Assembly: GCF_030296555.1 (NCBI RefSeq)
Contig: NZ_AP027728.1
Coordinates: 1,116,001 to 1,180,000, forward strand
Direction of reading: 5' to 3'
DNA from: Microbacterium suwonense
GTDB taxonomy: Bacteria > Actinomycetota > Actinomycetes > Actinomycetales > Microbacteriaceae
Length of the DNA: 64,000 nucleotides
Part shown: positions 20,761 through 30,404 of the stretch, piece after piece
Layout: the number at the start of each line of letters is the position of its first letter
Position numbering within the stretch: position 1 is the first letter of the stretch
Position numbers and translations under genes: made by a program
Notes under the pieces: model-generated
Database searches by the model: none
The model's input: the letters and a program-made list of their open reading frames with translations, nothing else
Told to the model about the DNA's origin: nothing

Positions 20761-21734
20761 TTACGGCATATCGGCCGATGATGAGCGCTCGTCTTGTGCG
20801 AGTCGGCTGCGCGCCTCGGCGACATCCCGGGCGATCTGGTGGATCAGGGCATCCATCCCCTCGAAGGCGACCATGCCACGCAGGTGATCGGTGAACTCCA
20901 CGGTGACCTGGTGTCCGTACAGGTCCAGACCCGACTCGTCGAGCACGTGCGCCTCGACCTGCCGGCGCTCGACGTCGTCGAAGGTCGGGTTGGTGCCGAC
21001 GGAGATCGCGGCCGGATGCCGGATGCCGGTGTCGTGATCGTCGAGCCAGCCGGCGTAGATGCCGTCGGCGGGGGCGAGCGCATCGATCACCTCGGAGAGG
21101 TTGGCCGTGGGGAATCCGAGCTCACGGCCGCGTTTGAGCCCGTGCACCACCTCACCCGTCACGGTGACTGGGCGCCCGAGCACCTTGGCTGCGCCGACCA
21201 CGTCGCCGGCGGCAAGCAGCTCCCGGATCCAGGTGGAGGACACGCGTCGCTCGGCCCCCTCCGGATGCACGTCATCCACGACGTCCACGGTGAAGCCGTG
21301 CAGCGGACCGAGCTTCCGCAGCAGATCGGGATTCCCCGCACCGCCACGTCCGAAGCGGAAATCGACGCCGACGAGCACGGTGACCACGTGCAGCGCATCG
21401 ACGAGGATCGTGCGGACGAACTCCTCCGGTTCGAGGAGGCCAGCGCGCGGTCGAAGGTGAGCAGCAGCGTGGCATCCAGGTCGAGATCTGCGAGCAGCTC
21501 CAGCTTGCGCTCGGTGCTCACCACGTTCTCGGGGCAGATCTCGGGACGCAGCACCTCCAGCGGGTTCCGATCGAAGGTCACGGCCACGGCCTTGGCATCC
21601 GCCGCTGCCGCGTCGGCGCGCATCCGGTCGATCACCGCCCGATGACCGATGTGCACGCCGTCGAACTTTCCGATGGCGACGACGGTGGGCCCGAAGTCCG
21701 CGGGGATCTCGGCGGGGTCGCGGAAGACGATCAT
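20761..21734 (-). CDS. ribF: Bifunctional riboflavin kinase / FAD synthetase (frameshifted)
   Basis: 324 residues after correction. N-terminal FAD synthetase domain: AIGKFDGVHIGHRAVI (nucleotidyltransferase GxxxGHR-type motif), VTFDRNPLEVLRPE, WIRELLAAGDV. C-terminal riboflavin kinase: LGRPVTVTGEVVHGLKRGRELGFPTANL and ISVGTNPTF. Makes FMN then FAD. The frame breaks at 21435-21436: GAGGGAGG on the plus strand reads GAGGAGG; correction gives FDRALASLEPEEFV. The ATG overlaps the stop of the upstream membrane gene (ATGA). Upstream is truB, the usual truB-ribF neighbourhood with two small membrane genes between. Confidence 0.93.
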
Positions 21735-22123
21735 GCCGACGCGTCCTGCGGTCGGTGCGTGCGAAGCCACCACAGCCCGAACAGCGGCAGCACCAGCGGG
21801 ACGAACACGTAGCCCATGCCGAAGTACGACCAGACGCTGTCATGGCCGAACAGCGACGGAGCGAGCAGGCTCAGCAGGCCGACGACCAGCACGCCAGTGA
21901 ACTCGAAGAGCACCGCCACGCAGGCGACGGTGTACCAGCCACGGCGATCGGCGAGGACCAGCGCGACCGTGGCGAGGATGTAGACGACGGCGGCGAGGGC
22001 GGAGAGGGAGTAGGCCAGCGGTGCCTCGTCGAAACGTCGCACGATCTGCACGAAGCTGCGCCCGGTGGCAGCCAGCGCCATCACGGCGTAGACGATCACG
22101 AGGACGCGTCCGACACCCGTCAT
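21731..22123 (-). CDS. Four-helix integral membrane protein of unknown function
   Basis: 130 residues, almost entirely hydrophobic, with four predicted membrane helices and a WWLRTHRPQ tail. I do not recognise the family. It overlaps ribF by 4 bases and follows another small membrane gene, so the two travel with truB-ribF in one transcription direction. No conserved polar or catalytic motif stands out. Confidence 0.75.
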   Translation of the reverse strand: MTGVGRVLVIVYAVMALAATGRSFVQIVRRFDEAPLAYSLSALAAVVYILATVALVLADRRGWYTVACVAVLFEFTGVLVVGLLSLLAPSLFGHDSVWSYFGMGYVFVPLVLPLFGLWWLRTHRPQDASA

Positions 22124-22214
22124 CCGGGTGCGCGGGGGTTCTGGGTCGGGGCATCGGTGTGGGACATCGCGTCCTCCATCCTATTCTGCCGCAGCCGCCG
22201 CGATCTGCGCGGGG

Positions 22215-22582
22215 TCACGCGACCTGCAGCGTCCAGATGCTCTGCATGCGCCACATCATGATCGCCAGCGACAGCCCGACGGCCCCGAGGACCACGGTGC
22301 TCCATCGTGTGCGGTCGAGCAGCGCCCACACGACTCCCCGACCGGCAGCAGCACCGCCGAGACCAGATACACCCAGAACTCCAGCAAGTCGCCGGTCGGC
22401 GCATTGCCGGCGAACGGCGCGATGATCGCCACGATCACCTGCACGATCAGCAGGACCTCCACCACCAGCAGGCTGCCGACCGTCCAGTCGCTGGGACGGC
22501 GCCCGGCGAAGCCCGCGACCAGGCAGAACAGCCCGGATGCGCACGCGACGACGATCTGGACGATGGTGAACCACAGGATCAT
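22215..22582 (-). CDS. Small four-helix membrane protein (frameshifted)
   Basis: About 122 residues after correction, with four hydrophobic segments (WFTIVQIVVACASGLFCLV; VGSLLVVEVLLIVQVIVAII; FWVYLVSAVLLPVG; VVLGAVGLSLAIMMW). Family not recognised. The ATG overlaps the truB stop (ATGA). The frame breaks in the C4 run at 22336-22339: GGGGGAGTC on the coding strand reads GGGGAGTC; correction gives LPVGGVVWALLDRTRW. Without it the last two helices would be lost. Confidence 0.7.
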
Positions 22583-23471
22583 GCCTGCACCTCCGGCATG
22601 TTCATCGCGCTCTTGATGTCGTTCCCGCGTGCCTCGACAATCCCGACCAGCGCGCCGTCGGGGTCGATGGCGGCGACCTCGGATGCCGCCAACCGGTCGC
22701 GCTGAGCGACCAGCCGCTTGCCGTGGCGCAGATCCCGTGCCTCTTCTGCGGTCACCACCAGCACCGGCATCACACGTGCGGCCGCAGCGGCGGGGGTGAG
22801 AGTCGCGGCGCCCTCGAGCTCGTCGATGCCGACGGCATCCGCCACGTCGAAGCCGCCGACCCGGGTGCGACGCAGCGCGGTGAGGTGTCCCCCGACCCCG
22901 AGAGCGTCGCCGAGGTCGCGGGCCAGGGCGCGGATGTAGGTGCCCGAGGAGCATTCCACCAACACGTCGAGGTCGGTGAAGCCGTCCACCCGACGCTGCG
23001 CCAGTACGTCGAAGCGCGAGACGGTCACGGCGCGGGCTGCGAGCTCGACGCTCTCCCCGCTCGCACCAGGTCGTAGGCACGCCGTCCTGCGACCTTGATG
23101 GCGGAGACCGAGCTCGGCACCTGGGAGATCGCCCCGGTCAGGGTCGAGATCCCCGCCAGGATCGCCGCATCGTCGACATCCGTCCAGGCTCCGGCATCCG
23201 CCGTGTCGACGACGTCGCCTTCCGCGTCGTCGGTGGTGGTGCGCGCTCCCAGCCGGATCGTGGCCGCATAGGTCTTATCGGCGCCGACGATATAGGTCAG
23301 CAGCCGCGTGGCGCCCTCGATGCCGATCACCAGCAGACCGGTGGCCATCGGGTCAAGGGTGCCCGCATGGCCGACCTTGCGGGTGCCGAACGCGCGCCTG
23401 GTGCGCGCGACCACGTCATGACTGGTCAGGCCACCGGGCTTGTCGACGAGGAGGATGCCATGCGATGCCAC
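22579..23471 (-). CDS. truB: tRNA pseudouridine-55 synthase (frameshifted)
   Basis: 297 residues after correction. Makes pseudouridine 55 in the T-loop of tRNA. The catalytic Asp is D40 in [23 protein letters not shown] and [20 protein letters not shown] are also family motifs, and [14 protein letters not shown] lies in the C-terminal half. The frame breaks at 23055-23058, where a G5 run (coding strand) reads G4; correction gives [18 protein letters not shown]. The start is GTG 23471, with TAGGCT 12 bases upstream (leaderless), divergent from mutY. Confidence 0.94.
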
Positions 23472-23511
23472 CCGATCAGCCTACCGAGAGGACGACGCCT
23501 AAGCTGGCGGA

Positions 23512-24407
23512 ATGCCGCTGTCCATCGCCCCTCCCACCTGGGCGCCGACGATGAACGGCTGGTACCGGCGCACCGCCCGCGATCTGCCGTGGCGACGCCC
23601 GGAGTTCCACGAGCAGTACGGCGCCTGGGGCACATTGGTCAGCGAGTTCATGCTGCAGCAGACACCAGTGGCTCGGGTGATCCCGCATCTGGAGGCCTGG
23701 CTGGAGCGCTGGCCGACGCCGGCGGCGATGTCCCGCGCGACGCCGGCGGAGGTCGTCCACCAGTGGGCGAATCTGGGCTATCCGCGGCGCGCGCTGTGGC
23801 TGCACCGCGCGGGCACGGAGGTCGTGGAGCGGCACGATGGAGTCGTCCCGAGGAGGTGGACGCTCTGCTGGCCCTGTCGGGCATCGGCGACTACACCGCC
23901 CGCGCCGTCGCGGTGTTCGGCTACGGCGATCGGCATCCGGTGGTCGACACCAACACGCGCCGGGTGATCGCCCGCGCGATCGACGGTCGCTCACAGCCGG
24001 GCTCACCCTCCCGGCGCGACCTGGCGCAGATGTCGCAGCTGCTGCCGGAGGATGAGACTGAGTCGGCGGTGTTCAACGCCGCGATGATGGAGCTGGGCGC
24101 GACGGTGTGCACGGCGCGCTCACCGCGCTGCGAGGCGTGCCCGATCGCCGCGGAGTGCGCCTGGCTGGCAGCCGGGCGTCCGGACACCGGAGATGCGCGC
24201 CGTCGCCAGGCGAAGTACGAGGGATCGGACCGCCAGGCACGTGGCGGCGTGCTGCGCGCACTGCGAAACGCGGAAGGACACCGGATGCCGACGGCCGACG
24301 TGCTCGCGGAGTGGCCCGACCCCGCCCAGCGGGATCGGGCCATCGACTCGCTGATCGTCGACGGACTCGTCGAGGCGGTCGATGGGACATTGAGGCTTCC
24401 GGCCTGA
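23512..24407 (+). CDS. mutY: A/G-specific adenine glycosylase (frameshifted)
   Basis: 298 residues after correction. Removes adenine opposite 8-oxoguanine. Catalytic Glu in SEFMLQQTPVARV, HhH motif in ALSGIGDYTARAVAVF, catalytic Asp in VVDTNTRRV, and a full 4Fe-4S loop C-x6-C-x2-C-x5-C in VCTARSPRCEACPIAAEC. The C-terminal NUDIX-like 8-oxoG recognition domain of E. coli MutY is absent; a short winged-helix-like tail takes its place. The frame breaks at about 23850 (CCGGAGGAGG reads CCGAGGAGG; correction gives VPEEVDALLAL). TAAGCT lies 12 bases before the ATG (leaderless). Confidence 0.92.
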
Positions 24408-24427
24408 TCCCCGGCGACGACCGACGT

Positions 24428-24856
24428 TCAGTCCTCTTCGGCGTCCTCGGAGCGGTAGGGATCCGGGTCGCCCGCGTGCGTGGCGCCGGCTGCGAGCCGG
24501 GTGACCTCCTCATCCCGTTCGCGCGCCTGCCGCAGCAGGTCGGCGATGTGCCCGGCCGACTCCGGCAGGGCGTCGGGGATGAACTCCAGCGTCGGCACGA
24601 GCCGCACGTTCAGCTGGCGGCCGACCTCTTTGCGCAGCAGACCGGTCGCCGAGGCCAACGCAGCGCCGCTGGCGACACGCTCCTCCTCGGTGCCGAGCAC
24701 CGTGTAGAACACGGATGCGTGCTGCAGGTCGCCGGTGACGCGAACCTCGGTGATCGTCACGAAGCCGAGGCGCGGGTCGCGCAGCCCCTTCTCGAGCCGT
24801 TCGGCGAGGATGACGCGGATGCGATCCGCGAGCCGTGCCTGTCGTTCTCCAGCCAT
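24428..24856 (-). CDS. rbfA: Ribosome-binding factor A
   Basis: 142 residues. KH-type fold; helps mature the 16S rRNA 5' end of the 30S subunit. The typical beginning (RQARLADRIRVILAERLEKGLRDPRLGFVTITEVRVTGDLQHASVFYTV) is followed by LRKEVGRQLNVRLVPTLEFIPD and an acidic tail. ATG at 24856. It follows infB in the classic nusA-infB-rbfA order, but the 136-base gap with a strong hairpin suggests partly separate transcription. Confidence 0.96.
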   Translation of the reverse strand: MAGERQARLADRIRVILAERLEKGLRDPRLGFVTITEVRVTGDLQHASVFYTVLGTEEERVASGAALASATGLLRKEVGRQLNVRLVPTLEFIPDALPESAGHIADLLRQARERDEEVTRLAAGATHAGDPDPYRSEDAEED

Positions 24857-24907
24857 GTTCCCATTCCTACTACTTCTTCACGAGCGGTGTCCCCATGGAA
24901 CCGCGGA

Positions 24908-24977
24908 GGCGGCTGACTTCTCCGTCTGAGCATCGGAGCAGGGGCCCCGCTCTGCGAAGAAGGAGAAGTCAGCCGCC
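24908..24977 (-). terminator. Long hairpin between infB and rbfA
   Basis: Perfect 16-bp arms GGCGGCTGACTTCTCC (24908-24923) and its complement (24962-24977), with a further GAGC-GGGG/CCCC-GCTC stem inside the loop. Starts 16 bases after the infB stop. No U tract. It can act as terminator or as a processing barrier inside the operon. Confidence 0.6.
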
Positions 24978-24992
24978 GGAGCAGCCAGGTGA

Positions 24993-27798
24993 TCAGCCGC
25001 GAGGCTTCTCGACCATCTCGGTGGTCTCGATCTCGTCGCCGACCTGGATGTCGTTGAACTTGCCGAGGCCGATACCGGCCTCGAAGTCCGTGCGCACCTC
25101 GGTGACGTCATCCTTGAAGCGACGCAGCGACTCGATGGCCAGGCCATCGGCGAGCACCACGCCGTCGCGGATGACGCGCGCCTTGGCGTTGCGCGTGATC
25201 GTTCCGGAACGGACGATGACACCGGCGATGTTGCCGAACTTCGAGGAGCGGAACACCTCGCGGATCTCAGCGACACCCGACTGGATCTCTTCGAACTCCG
25301 GCTTGAGCATGCCCTTGAGGGAGTTCTCGATCTCTTCGATGGCCGCGTAGATCACCGAGTAGAAGCGGATGTCCACTCCTCTCGGTTGGAGGCTTCGCGG
25401 GCCTTGGCATCGGGACGGACGTTGAAGCCCACGATGATCGCGTCGTCGATCGTCGCCAGGTTCACGTCGGACTCCGTGATGGCGCCGACACCGCGGTGGA
25501 TGATGCGCAGCTGCACCGAGTCGTCGACCTCGATCTTCAGCAGCGACTCCTCCAGCGCCTCGACGGCACCGGACACGTCGCCCTTGATGATGAGGTTGAG
25601 CGTCTCGACCTTGCCCTCTTCCAGAGCACGCGTGAAGTCCTCGAGCGAGATGCGCTTGCGGGCCTTGGCCAGCAGGGCGTTGCGCTCGACGGCCTCGCGC
25701 TTCTCAGCGATCTGGCGAGCCATCCGGTCTTCCTCGGTCACGATGAAGATGTCACCGGCGCGCGGCACGGAGTTCAGACCCTGCACCTGCACCGGGCGAG
25801 ACGGAGCGGCGAACTCCACGGAGTCGCCGTTCTCATCGAGCATGGCGCGGACACGGCCGTACGCGGTGCCTGCGACGATCGAATCGCCGACGTGCAGGGT
25901 TCCGGACTGGATCAGCACCGTGGCGACCGATCCGCGGCCCTTGTCGAGCTTCGCCTCGATGGCGACGCCGCGAGCGGCCTTGTTCGGGTTGGCTGTGAGG
26001 TCCAGGCCCGCATCGGCGACCAGCAGCACGGCGTCCAGCAGATCCTGGATGCCGGTCCCCTGGCGAGCCGACACGTCGACGAACATGACGTCTCCGCCGT
26101 ACTCCTCGGCGACCAGACCGTACTCGGTGAGCTGCTGGCGCACCTTGGCGGGGTTCGCCTCGGGCTTGTCCACCTTGTTCACGGCGACGACGATCGGAAC
26201 ACCGGCCGCCTGGGCGTGGTTCAGCGCCTCCACCGTCTGCGGCATGATGCCGTCGTCGGCGGCGACCACGAGGATCGCGAGGTCGGTGACCTGTGCACCA
26301 CGGGCGCGCATGGCGGTGAACGCCTCGTGACCCGGGGTGTCGATGAACGTGACCGCGCGCTCCACGCCCTCGTGCTCGGTCCAGACCTGGTAGGCACCGA
26401 TGTGCTGGGTGATGCCGCCGGCCTCACCCTCGATGACGTTGGTCTGCCGGATCGCGTCGAGCAGTCGGGTCTTACCGTGATCGACGTGACCCATGACGGT
26501 GACCACCGGCGGACGGATCTCCAGATCCTCATCGCTCTCGGCCTCCAGCTCGGCCTCGAGGTCGAGACCGAAGCCCTCCAGCAGCTCCTTGTCCTCGTCC
26601 TCGGGCGAGACCATCTGGATCTTGTAGCCGAGTTCGGCACCGAGCACCTCGAAGGTGGCCTCATCCAGCGACTCGGTGGCCGTGGCCATCTCGCCGAGGT
26701 TGAAGAGGATGGTGACAAGCGTGCCGGGCTGCACGGTGTAGCCGTTCAGCGCCTCGAGCTTGTCGGCGAAGTCGGCGATCGATGCGCCGCGACGCAGGCG
26801 GATGGTCTCGCCATTGCCCTTGGAGACGTTGACGCCGCCGACGACCGGCGCCGACCGCATCTCGAATTCCTGCCGCTTCGCCCGACGCGACTTGCGCTGC
26901 TTGCTCTTGCCGCCGCCCTTGCCGAAGGCACCTGCGGTGCCGCCGCCGGGACCACGGCCACGGCCGCCGCCGCCGGGACGGCCTGCGAAGCCGCCGCCGG
27001 GCCGCTGGAAGCCGCCGCCTGCACCGCCGCCACCGGCGCCGGGACGACCCGGCCCACCGGAGCGCTGCTGGAACGGGGCGCCGGGACGACCGCCCTGACC
27101 GCCGCGCGCGCCACCGGGACGACCGGGACGCGGTGCGCCGATGCGCGGAGAACCGGGCCTCGGCGCCTGCGGCCGCGGGATGTTGCCCGGAGTCGGGCGC
27201 TGCCCCATGCCCTGTGCGGACGCGAACGGGTTGTTGCCCGGACGCGGCCCGGCAGGACGCTGTCCCATCCCCTGCGACGAGGAGAACGGGTTGTTGCCGG
27301 GGCGCGGAGCACCCGGCTTCGGTGCGCCGCCGGGCTTGGCCGCATCAGCGGGCTTCGGAGCGCTGCCGCCGGGCTTCGGGGCGGCGCTTCCCGGCTGAGG
27401 AGCGGTGGAGCCCGGGCTGGGCGCGGAGGAGGCCGCCGGTGCGGTCTGCTCCTTGGGCGCGGACGCGGGTGCCTCGGACTCGGGTGCCGGCTTCGCCGGT
27501 CCCGGCTTGGGCCCGGGCACCGGGGCGCCGGACTTGGGCGCACCCGACTTGGCTGTGCCGGACTTGGCTGCACCGGACTTGGATGCGGACGACGCCGGAG
27601 TCTTCGCGGCGCCCTTGTCCTCCGCCTTGGCGGCGGGGTCGGCCTCGATGGCGGCCCGAAGCTTGCGAGCCACGGGGGCTCGATGGTTGAAGAAGGACTC
27701 TTCACGAACTCGCCGAGCTCTTTGAGCTTGGCAAGTGCGAATTTGCTGTCGACGCCGAGTTCGGCGGCGATCTCATGCACGCGTGGTTTAGCAGCCAC
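24993..27798 (-). CDS. infB: Translation initiation factor IF-2 (two frameshifts)
   Basis: About 935 residues after correction. The N-terminal IF2_N motif ([29 protein letters not shown]) leads into ~270 residues rich in Gly, Pro, Arg and Ala, with a twice repeated [20 protein letters not shown] unit. The GTPase domain has [16 protein letters not shown] and NKVDKP. Frame breaks: 27674-27678 (C6 to C5 on the coding strand; correction gives IEPPVARKL) and 25378-25379 (GAGGGAGTG reads GAGGAGTG; correction gives SNREGVDIRFY). IF-2 is essential, so these are not natural mutations. Start GTG 27798 with SD AGGAGA, which lies in an alternative hairpin. Confidence 0.95.
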
Positions 27799-27800
27799 AA

Positions 27801-27839
27801 TTCTCCTGTCAGGGTCGGTCTGCCCTGACAGGGCAGACC
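27801..27839 (-). promoter_or_regulatory. Two mutually exclusive hairpins in the infB leader
   Basis: Hairpin A: GGTCTGCCCTG (27817-27827) with CAGGGCAGACC (27829-27839), 11 perfect pairs. Hairpin B: CCTGTCAGGG (27805-27814) with CCCTGACAGG (27823-27832), 10 perfect pairs; it covers the first part of the infB Shine-Dalgarno sequence. The two stems share bases and cannot coexist. B hides and A frees the ribosome site. Pairing is seen in the sequence; a switching role is inference. Confidence 0.5.
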
Positions 27840-27892
27840 ACTAGTCGCGGACGGGTCTCATCTCGAGCCGTTCACTTTGTTTCCATAGCCGT

Positions 27893-28165
27893 TCAGCCTT
27901 TGTTTCGGTGGATGTACCGTTCGGTGATCTGCGCAGTCGCCGCCTCGGGAAAATCCAGGGACGGAGACACACGAAGCGCACGTGCGAAAGCCCGGCGCCG
28001 CAGCGCGGCATCCAGACACTCGGATGTCGGATGCAGCCAGGCACCCCTCCCCGGCATCACGGCTCGCTCGTCGAAGACGAGTTCATCGTTGTGCTGGACC
28101 ACCCTGATCAGGGCGGCTCGAGAGGCACGACCGCGGCAACCGACACACGTGCGTACAGGTTCCAT
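27893..28165 (-). CDS. ylxR: YlxR family RNA-binding protein
   Basis: 90 residues. The YlxR fold is recognised by RTCVGCRGRA near the N-terminus and by GRGAWLHPTSECLDAALRRRAFARAL. It sits between nusA and infB in most Gram-positive bacteria and has been proposed to bind RNA or act on nucleoid and expression control. Start at ATG 28165 (MEPVRTCVGC). The longer open frame upstream runs over nusA in another frame and is rejected. Confidence 0.93.
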   Translation of the reverse strand: MEPVRTCVGCRGRASRAALIRVVQHNDELVFDERAVMPGRGAWLHPTSECLDAALRRRAFARALRVSPSLDFPEAATAQITERYIHRNKG

Positions 28166-28227
28166 CCTACACCTCACCACACGGACCGAAGCTCGACGCC
28201 CGCGAGGCGCGCCCCGATCCTCCGGTC

Positions 28228-29217
28228 TCACTCCGCGGCCATCACGCTGTCCGGCTGGATATCGATCTTCGCCCCGGTCAGCTTCGCGGCGAGCCGGGCG
28301 TTCTGCCCCTCCTTGCCGATCGCGAGCGAGAGCTGATAATCGGGAACCAGCGCACGGACGGCCTTGGTGGCCGCATCCAGCACGAAGGCGGAGGTGACCT
28401 TCGCCGGGGAGAGTGCGTTGGCGACGAACGACGCGAGGTCGGGGTGGTGATCGACGATGTCGATCTTCTCGCCGGAGAGCTCCTCGGTGACCGCGCGGAC
28501 CCGACGACCCATCTCGCCGATGCACGCTCCCTTGGCGTTGACCGAGGGGTCATTCGCCTTGACGGCGATCTTCGTGCGATGCCCGGCCTCCCGGGCGAGC
28601 GAGACGATCTCGACCAGACCGCCCGCGATCTCGGGCACCTCGAGGGCGAAGAGCTTGCGCACCAGCCCCGGGTGGGTGCGCGACACCGTGATCTGCGGCC
28701 CCTTGGCGCCCTTGGCGACGCTGGTGACGTAGACGCGCAGTCGCGTTCCGTGCGCGTACTCCTCACCGGGCACCTGCTCTTCGGGCGGGAGGATGGCCTC
28801 GACCGAGCCGAGATCGACGTGGATCATGCGCGGGTTGGGCCCCTGCTGGATCACACCGGCGACGATGTCGCCCTCCTTGCCGCGGAACTCGCCGAGCACC
28901 GCGTCGTCGGCGAGGTCGCGCAGCCGCTGGCCGATGACCTGCTTGGCGGCGTACGCGGCGATCCGCCCGAAATCGGAGGGCTCGATCTCCTCCTCGCCGA
29001 TGATCGCGTCCTCATCGTCGCGCACCGGCTGCAGCACGGCGACGTGCCCGGTCTTGCGATCGAGCTCGACGCGGACGCCCTCGGGCACCGTGCCGTCCTC
29101 GGAGACGTGCTTGCCGTAGGCGGTGAGGATGGCCTGCTCGATGATCGAGACGAGCTCGTCGAACGGGATCGCCTTCTCCTTCTCGATTCCGCGCAGCAGT
29201 CCGAGTTCGATGTCCAT
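28228..29217 (-). CDS. nusA: Transcription termination/antitermination factor NusA
   Basis: 329 residues: RNA-polymerase-binding N-terminal domain, S1 domain (around LGEFRGKEGDIVAGVIQ), then two KH domains (VNAKGACIGEMGRRVRAV and LSLAIGKEGQNARLAAKL). The C-terminal acidic repeats of E. coli NusA are absent, as usual for actinobacteria. ATG at 29217 with GAGGAG 9 bases ahead. First gene of the nusA-ylxR-infB-rbfA order; rimP, normally immediately upstream, is missing here. Confidence 0.96.
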   Translation of the reverse strand: MDIELGLLRGIEKEKAIPFDELVSIIEQAILTAYGKHVSEDGTVPEGVRVELDRKTGHVAVLQPVRDDEDAIIGEEEIEPSDFGRIAAYAAKQVIGQRLRDLADDAVLGEFRGKEGDIVAGVIQQGPNPRMIHVDLGSVEAILPPEEQVPGEEYAHGTRLRVYVTSVAKGAKGPQITVSRTHPGLVRKLFALEVPEIAGGLVEIVSLAREAGHRTKIAVKANDPSVNAKGACIGEMGRRVRAVTEELSGEKIDIVDHHPDLASFVANALSPAKVTSAFVLDAATKAVRALVPDYQLSLAIGKEGQNARLAAKLTGAKIDIQPDSVMAAE

Positions 29218-29323
29218 CAGCGGTCTCCTCTATTCAGCTCTCCCTGCGCACAGACACTGCGCAGGCATCCGTCAAGAATAGCCGAGTCAACCGTGGTGCG
29301 ACGAGCCGTCGCACGAGGTTCCC

Positions 29324-30358
29324 TCAGCCGGCCGACGGCAGCTCGTTGATCGCGCGGATCAGCGCGTACAGCGAGCCCACGGCGCGCTGCTCCAGGTTCA
29401 GGACGAGACGGGGCAGCTCGACGGCATCGCCGTCGCTGCGCTCCACATCCAGCGGCTCCGTGCGCTCGATGCGTCCCTCGGCGCAGAGCGAGCCGAATCT
29501 GTCGTTGAGTTCGTCGATCTCGGCATCCGTCGGCTCGTGCACCAGCCGCAGCACCAGCCGATCACCGACCCAGCGCAGTGAGTCGTAGTTGTGCCAGAAG
29601 CTGGTGATGTTCGCCACCGCGGCCTCGCCCGAGTCGGTGATGAGCACGCGATCCAGGTCGTGGGGCGAGATGACCCCGGCCGGCACCAGGTGATCGTCGA
29701 CGAAGTTCTTCAGGCCCGCCCAGAACGACCCTCCGGGCTCGTCCAGCAGCACGATCGGCATGGGCTCCGCCTTGCCGGTCTGCTGCAGCGTGAGCAGCTC
29801 GAACATCTCGTCCATGGTGCCGAAGCCGCCCGGCAGGCAGACGAACCCGCGGGACTCCTTCATGAGCATCAGCTTGCGGGTGAAGAAGTACTTCATCGAC
29901 ACCACATGGGCATCCTGCTCGACGATCGAGTTCGCCCGCTCTTCGAAGGGCAGGCGGATCGACACGCCCAACGACATCTGCGATCCGGCGCCTTCGGCCG
30001 CGGCCCGCATGATTCCGGGTCCCGCGCCGGTGACCACCATCCAACCGTCCGACGCCAGCTGTGCTGCGACCTCGCGCGCCTGCACGTACAGCGGGTCCTG
30101 CTCCAGAGTGCGCGCCGACCCGAAGACGGTGACCTTCGGCACCCGATGGAACGGCTGGAAGAGCCGGAACGCGTCGTGCATCTCGCTCAGGGCGGCCGTC
30201 GCGATCTTCAGATCGAGCCGGTCGGTGTGCTCGGTGCCGAGCATCAGCGCAGTCTGCAGCATCCTCGCGATCAGTCCCCGCTCGGCGCGGATGCCGGCCT
30301 GATCCAGGAGGGCTGCGAGCTGGTGCCGCAGGTCGTCGTTCAGCGTGCCATCGGTCAT
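29324..30358 (-). CDS. LOG family protein (TIGR00730-type nucleotide N-glycosidase-like)
   Basis: 344 residues. The Rossmann-like LOG core holds VTVFGSARTLEQD, VVTGAGPGIMRAAAEGA and the diagnostic PGGFGTMDEMFE (PGGxGTxxE). Relatives are often misnamed lysine decarboxylases; characterised ones hydrolyse nucleoside 5'-monophosphates (cytokinin-activating or PpnN-type). N- and C-terminal extensions make it longer than LOG enzymes (~190), closer to the long class. CAGGCT lies 12 bases upstream of the ATG (leaderless). Confidence 0.88.
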   Translation of the reverse strand: MTDGTLNDDLRHQLAALLDQAGIRAERGLIARMLQTALMLGTEHTDRLDLKIATAALSEMHDAFRLFQPFHRVPKVTVFGSARTLEQDPLYVQAREVAAQLASDGWMVVTGAGPGIMRAAAEGAGSQMSLGVSIRLPFEERANSIVEQDAHVVSMKYFFTRKLMLMKESRGFVCLPGGFGTMDEMFELLTLQQTGKAEPMPIVLLDEPGGSFWAGLKNFVDDHLVPAGVISPHDLDRVLITDSGEAAVANITSFWHNYDSLRWVGDRLVLRLVHEPTDAEIDELNDRFGSLCAEGRIERTEPLDVERSDGDAVELPRLVLNLEQRAVGSLYALIRAINELPSAG

Positions 30359-30404
30359 GCTCTCAGCCTGTCACAGCCTGTCGCGGGTGCCGGGCATGCC
30401 GACC

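Noticed and set aside
27140..27330. Tandem repeat or CRISPR-like array in the infB region
   Set aside because: It is a coding repeat in the Gly/Pro/Arg-rich N-terminal part of IF-2; units are imperfect and there are no spacers.
25496..27844. 782-codon plus-strand frame opposite infB
   Set aside because: Antisense shadow of infB, with composition and motifs explained by the IF-2 reading frame.
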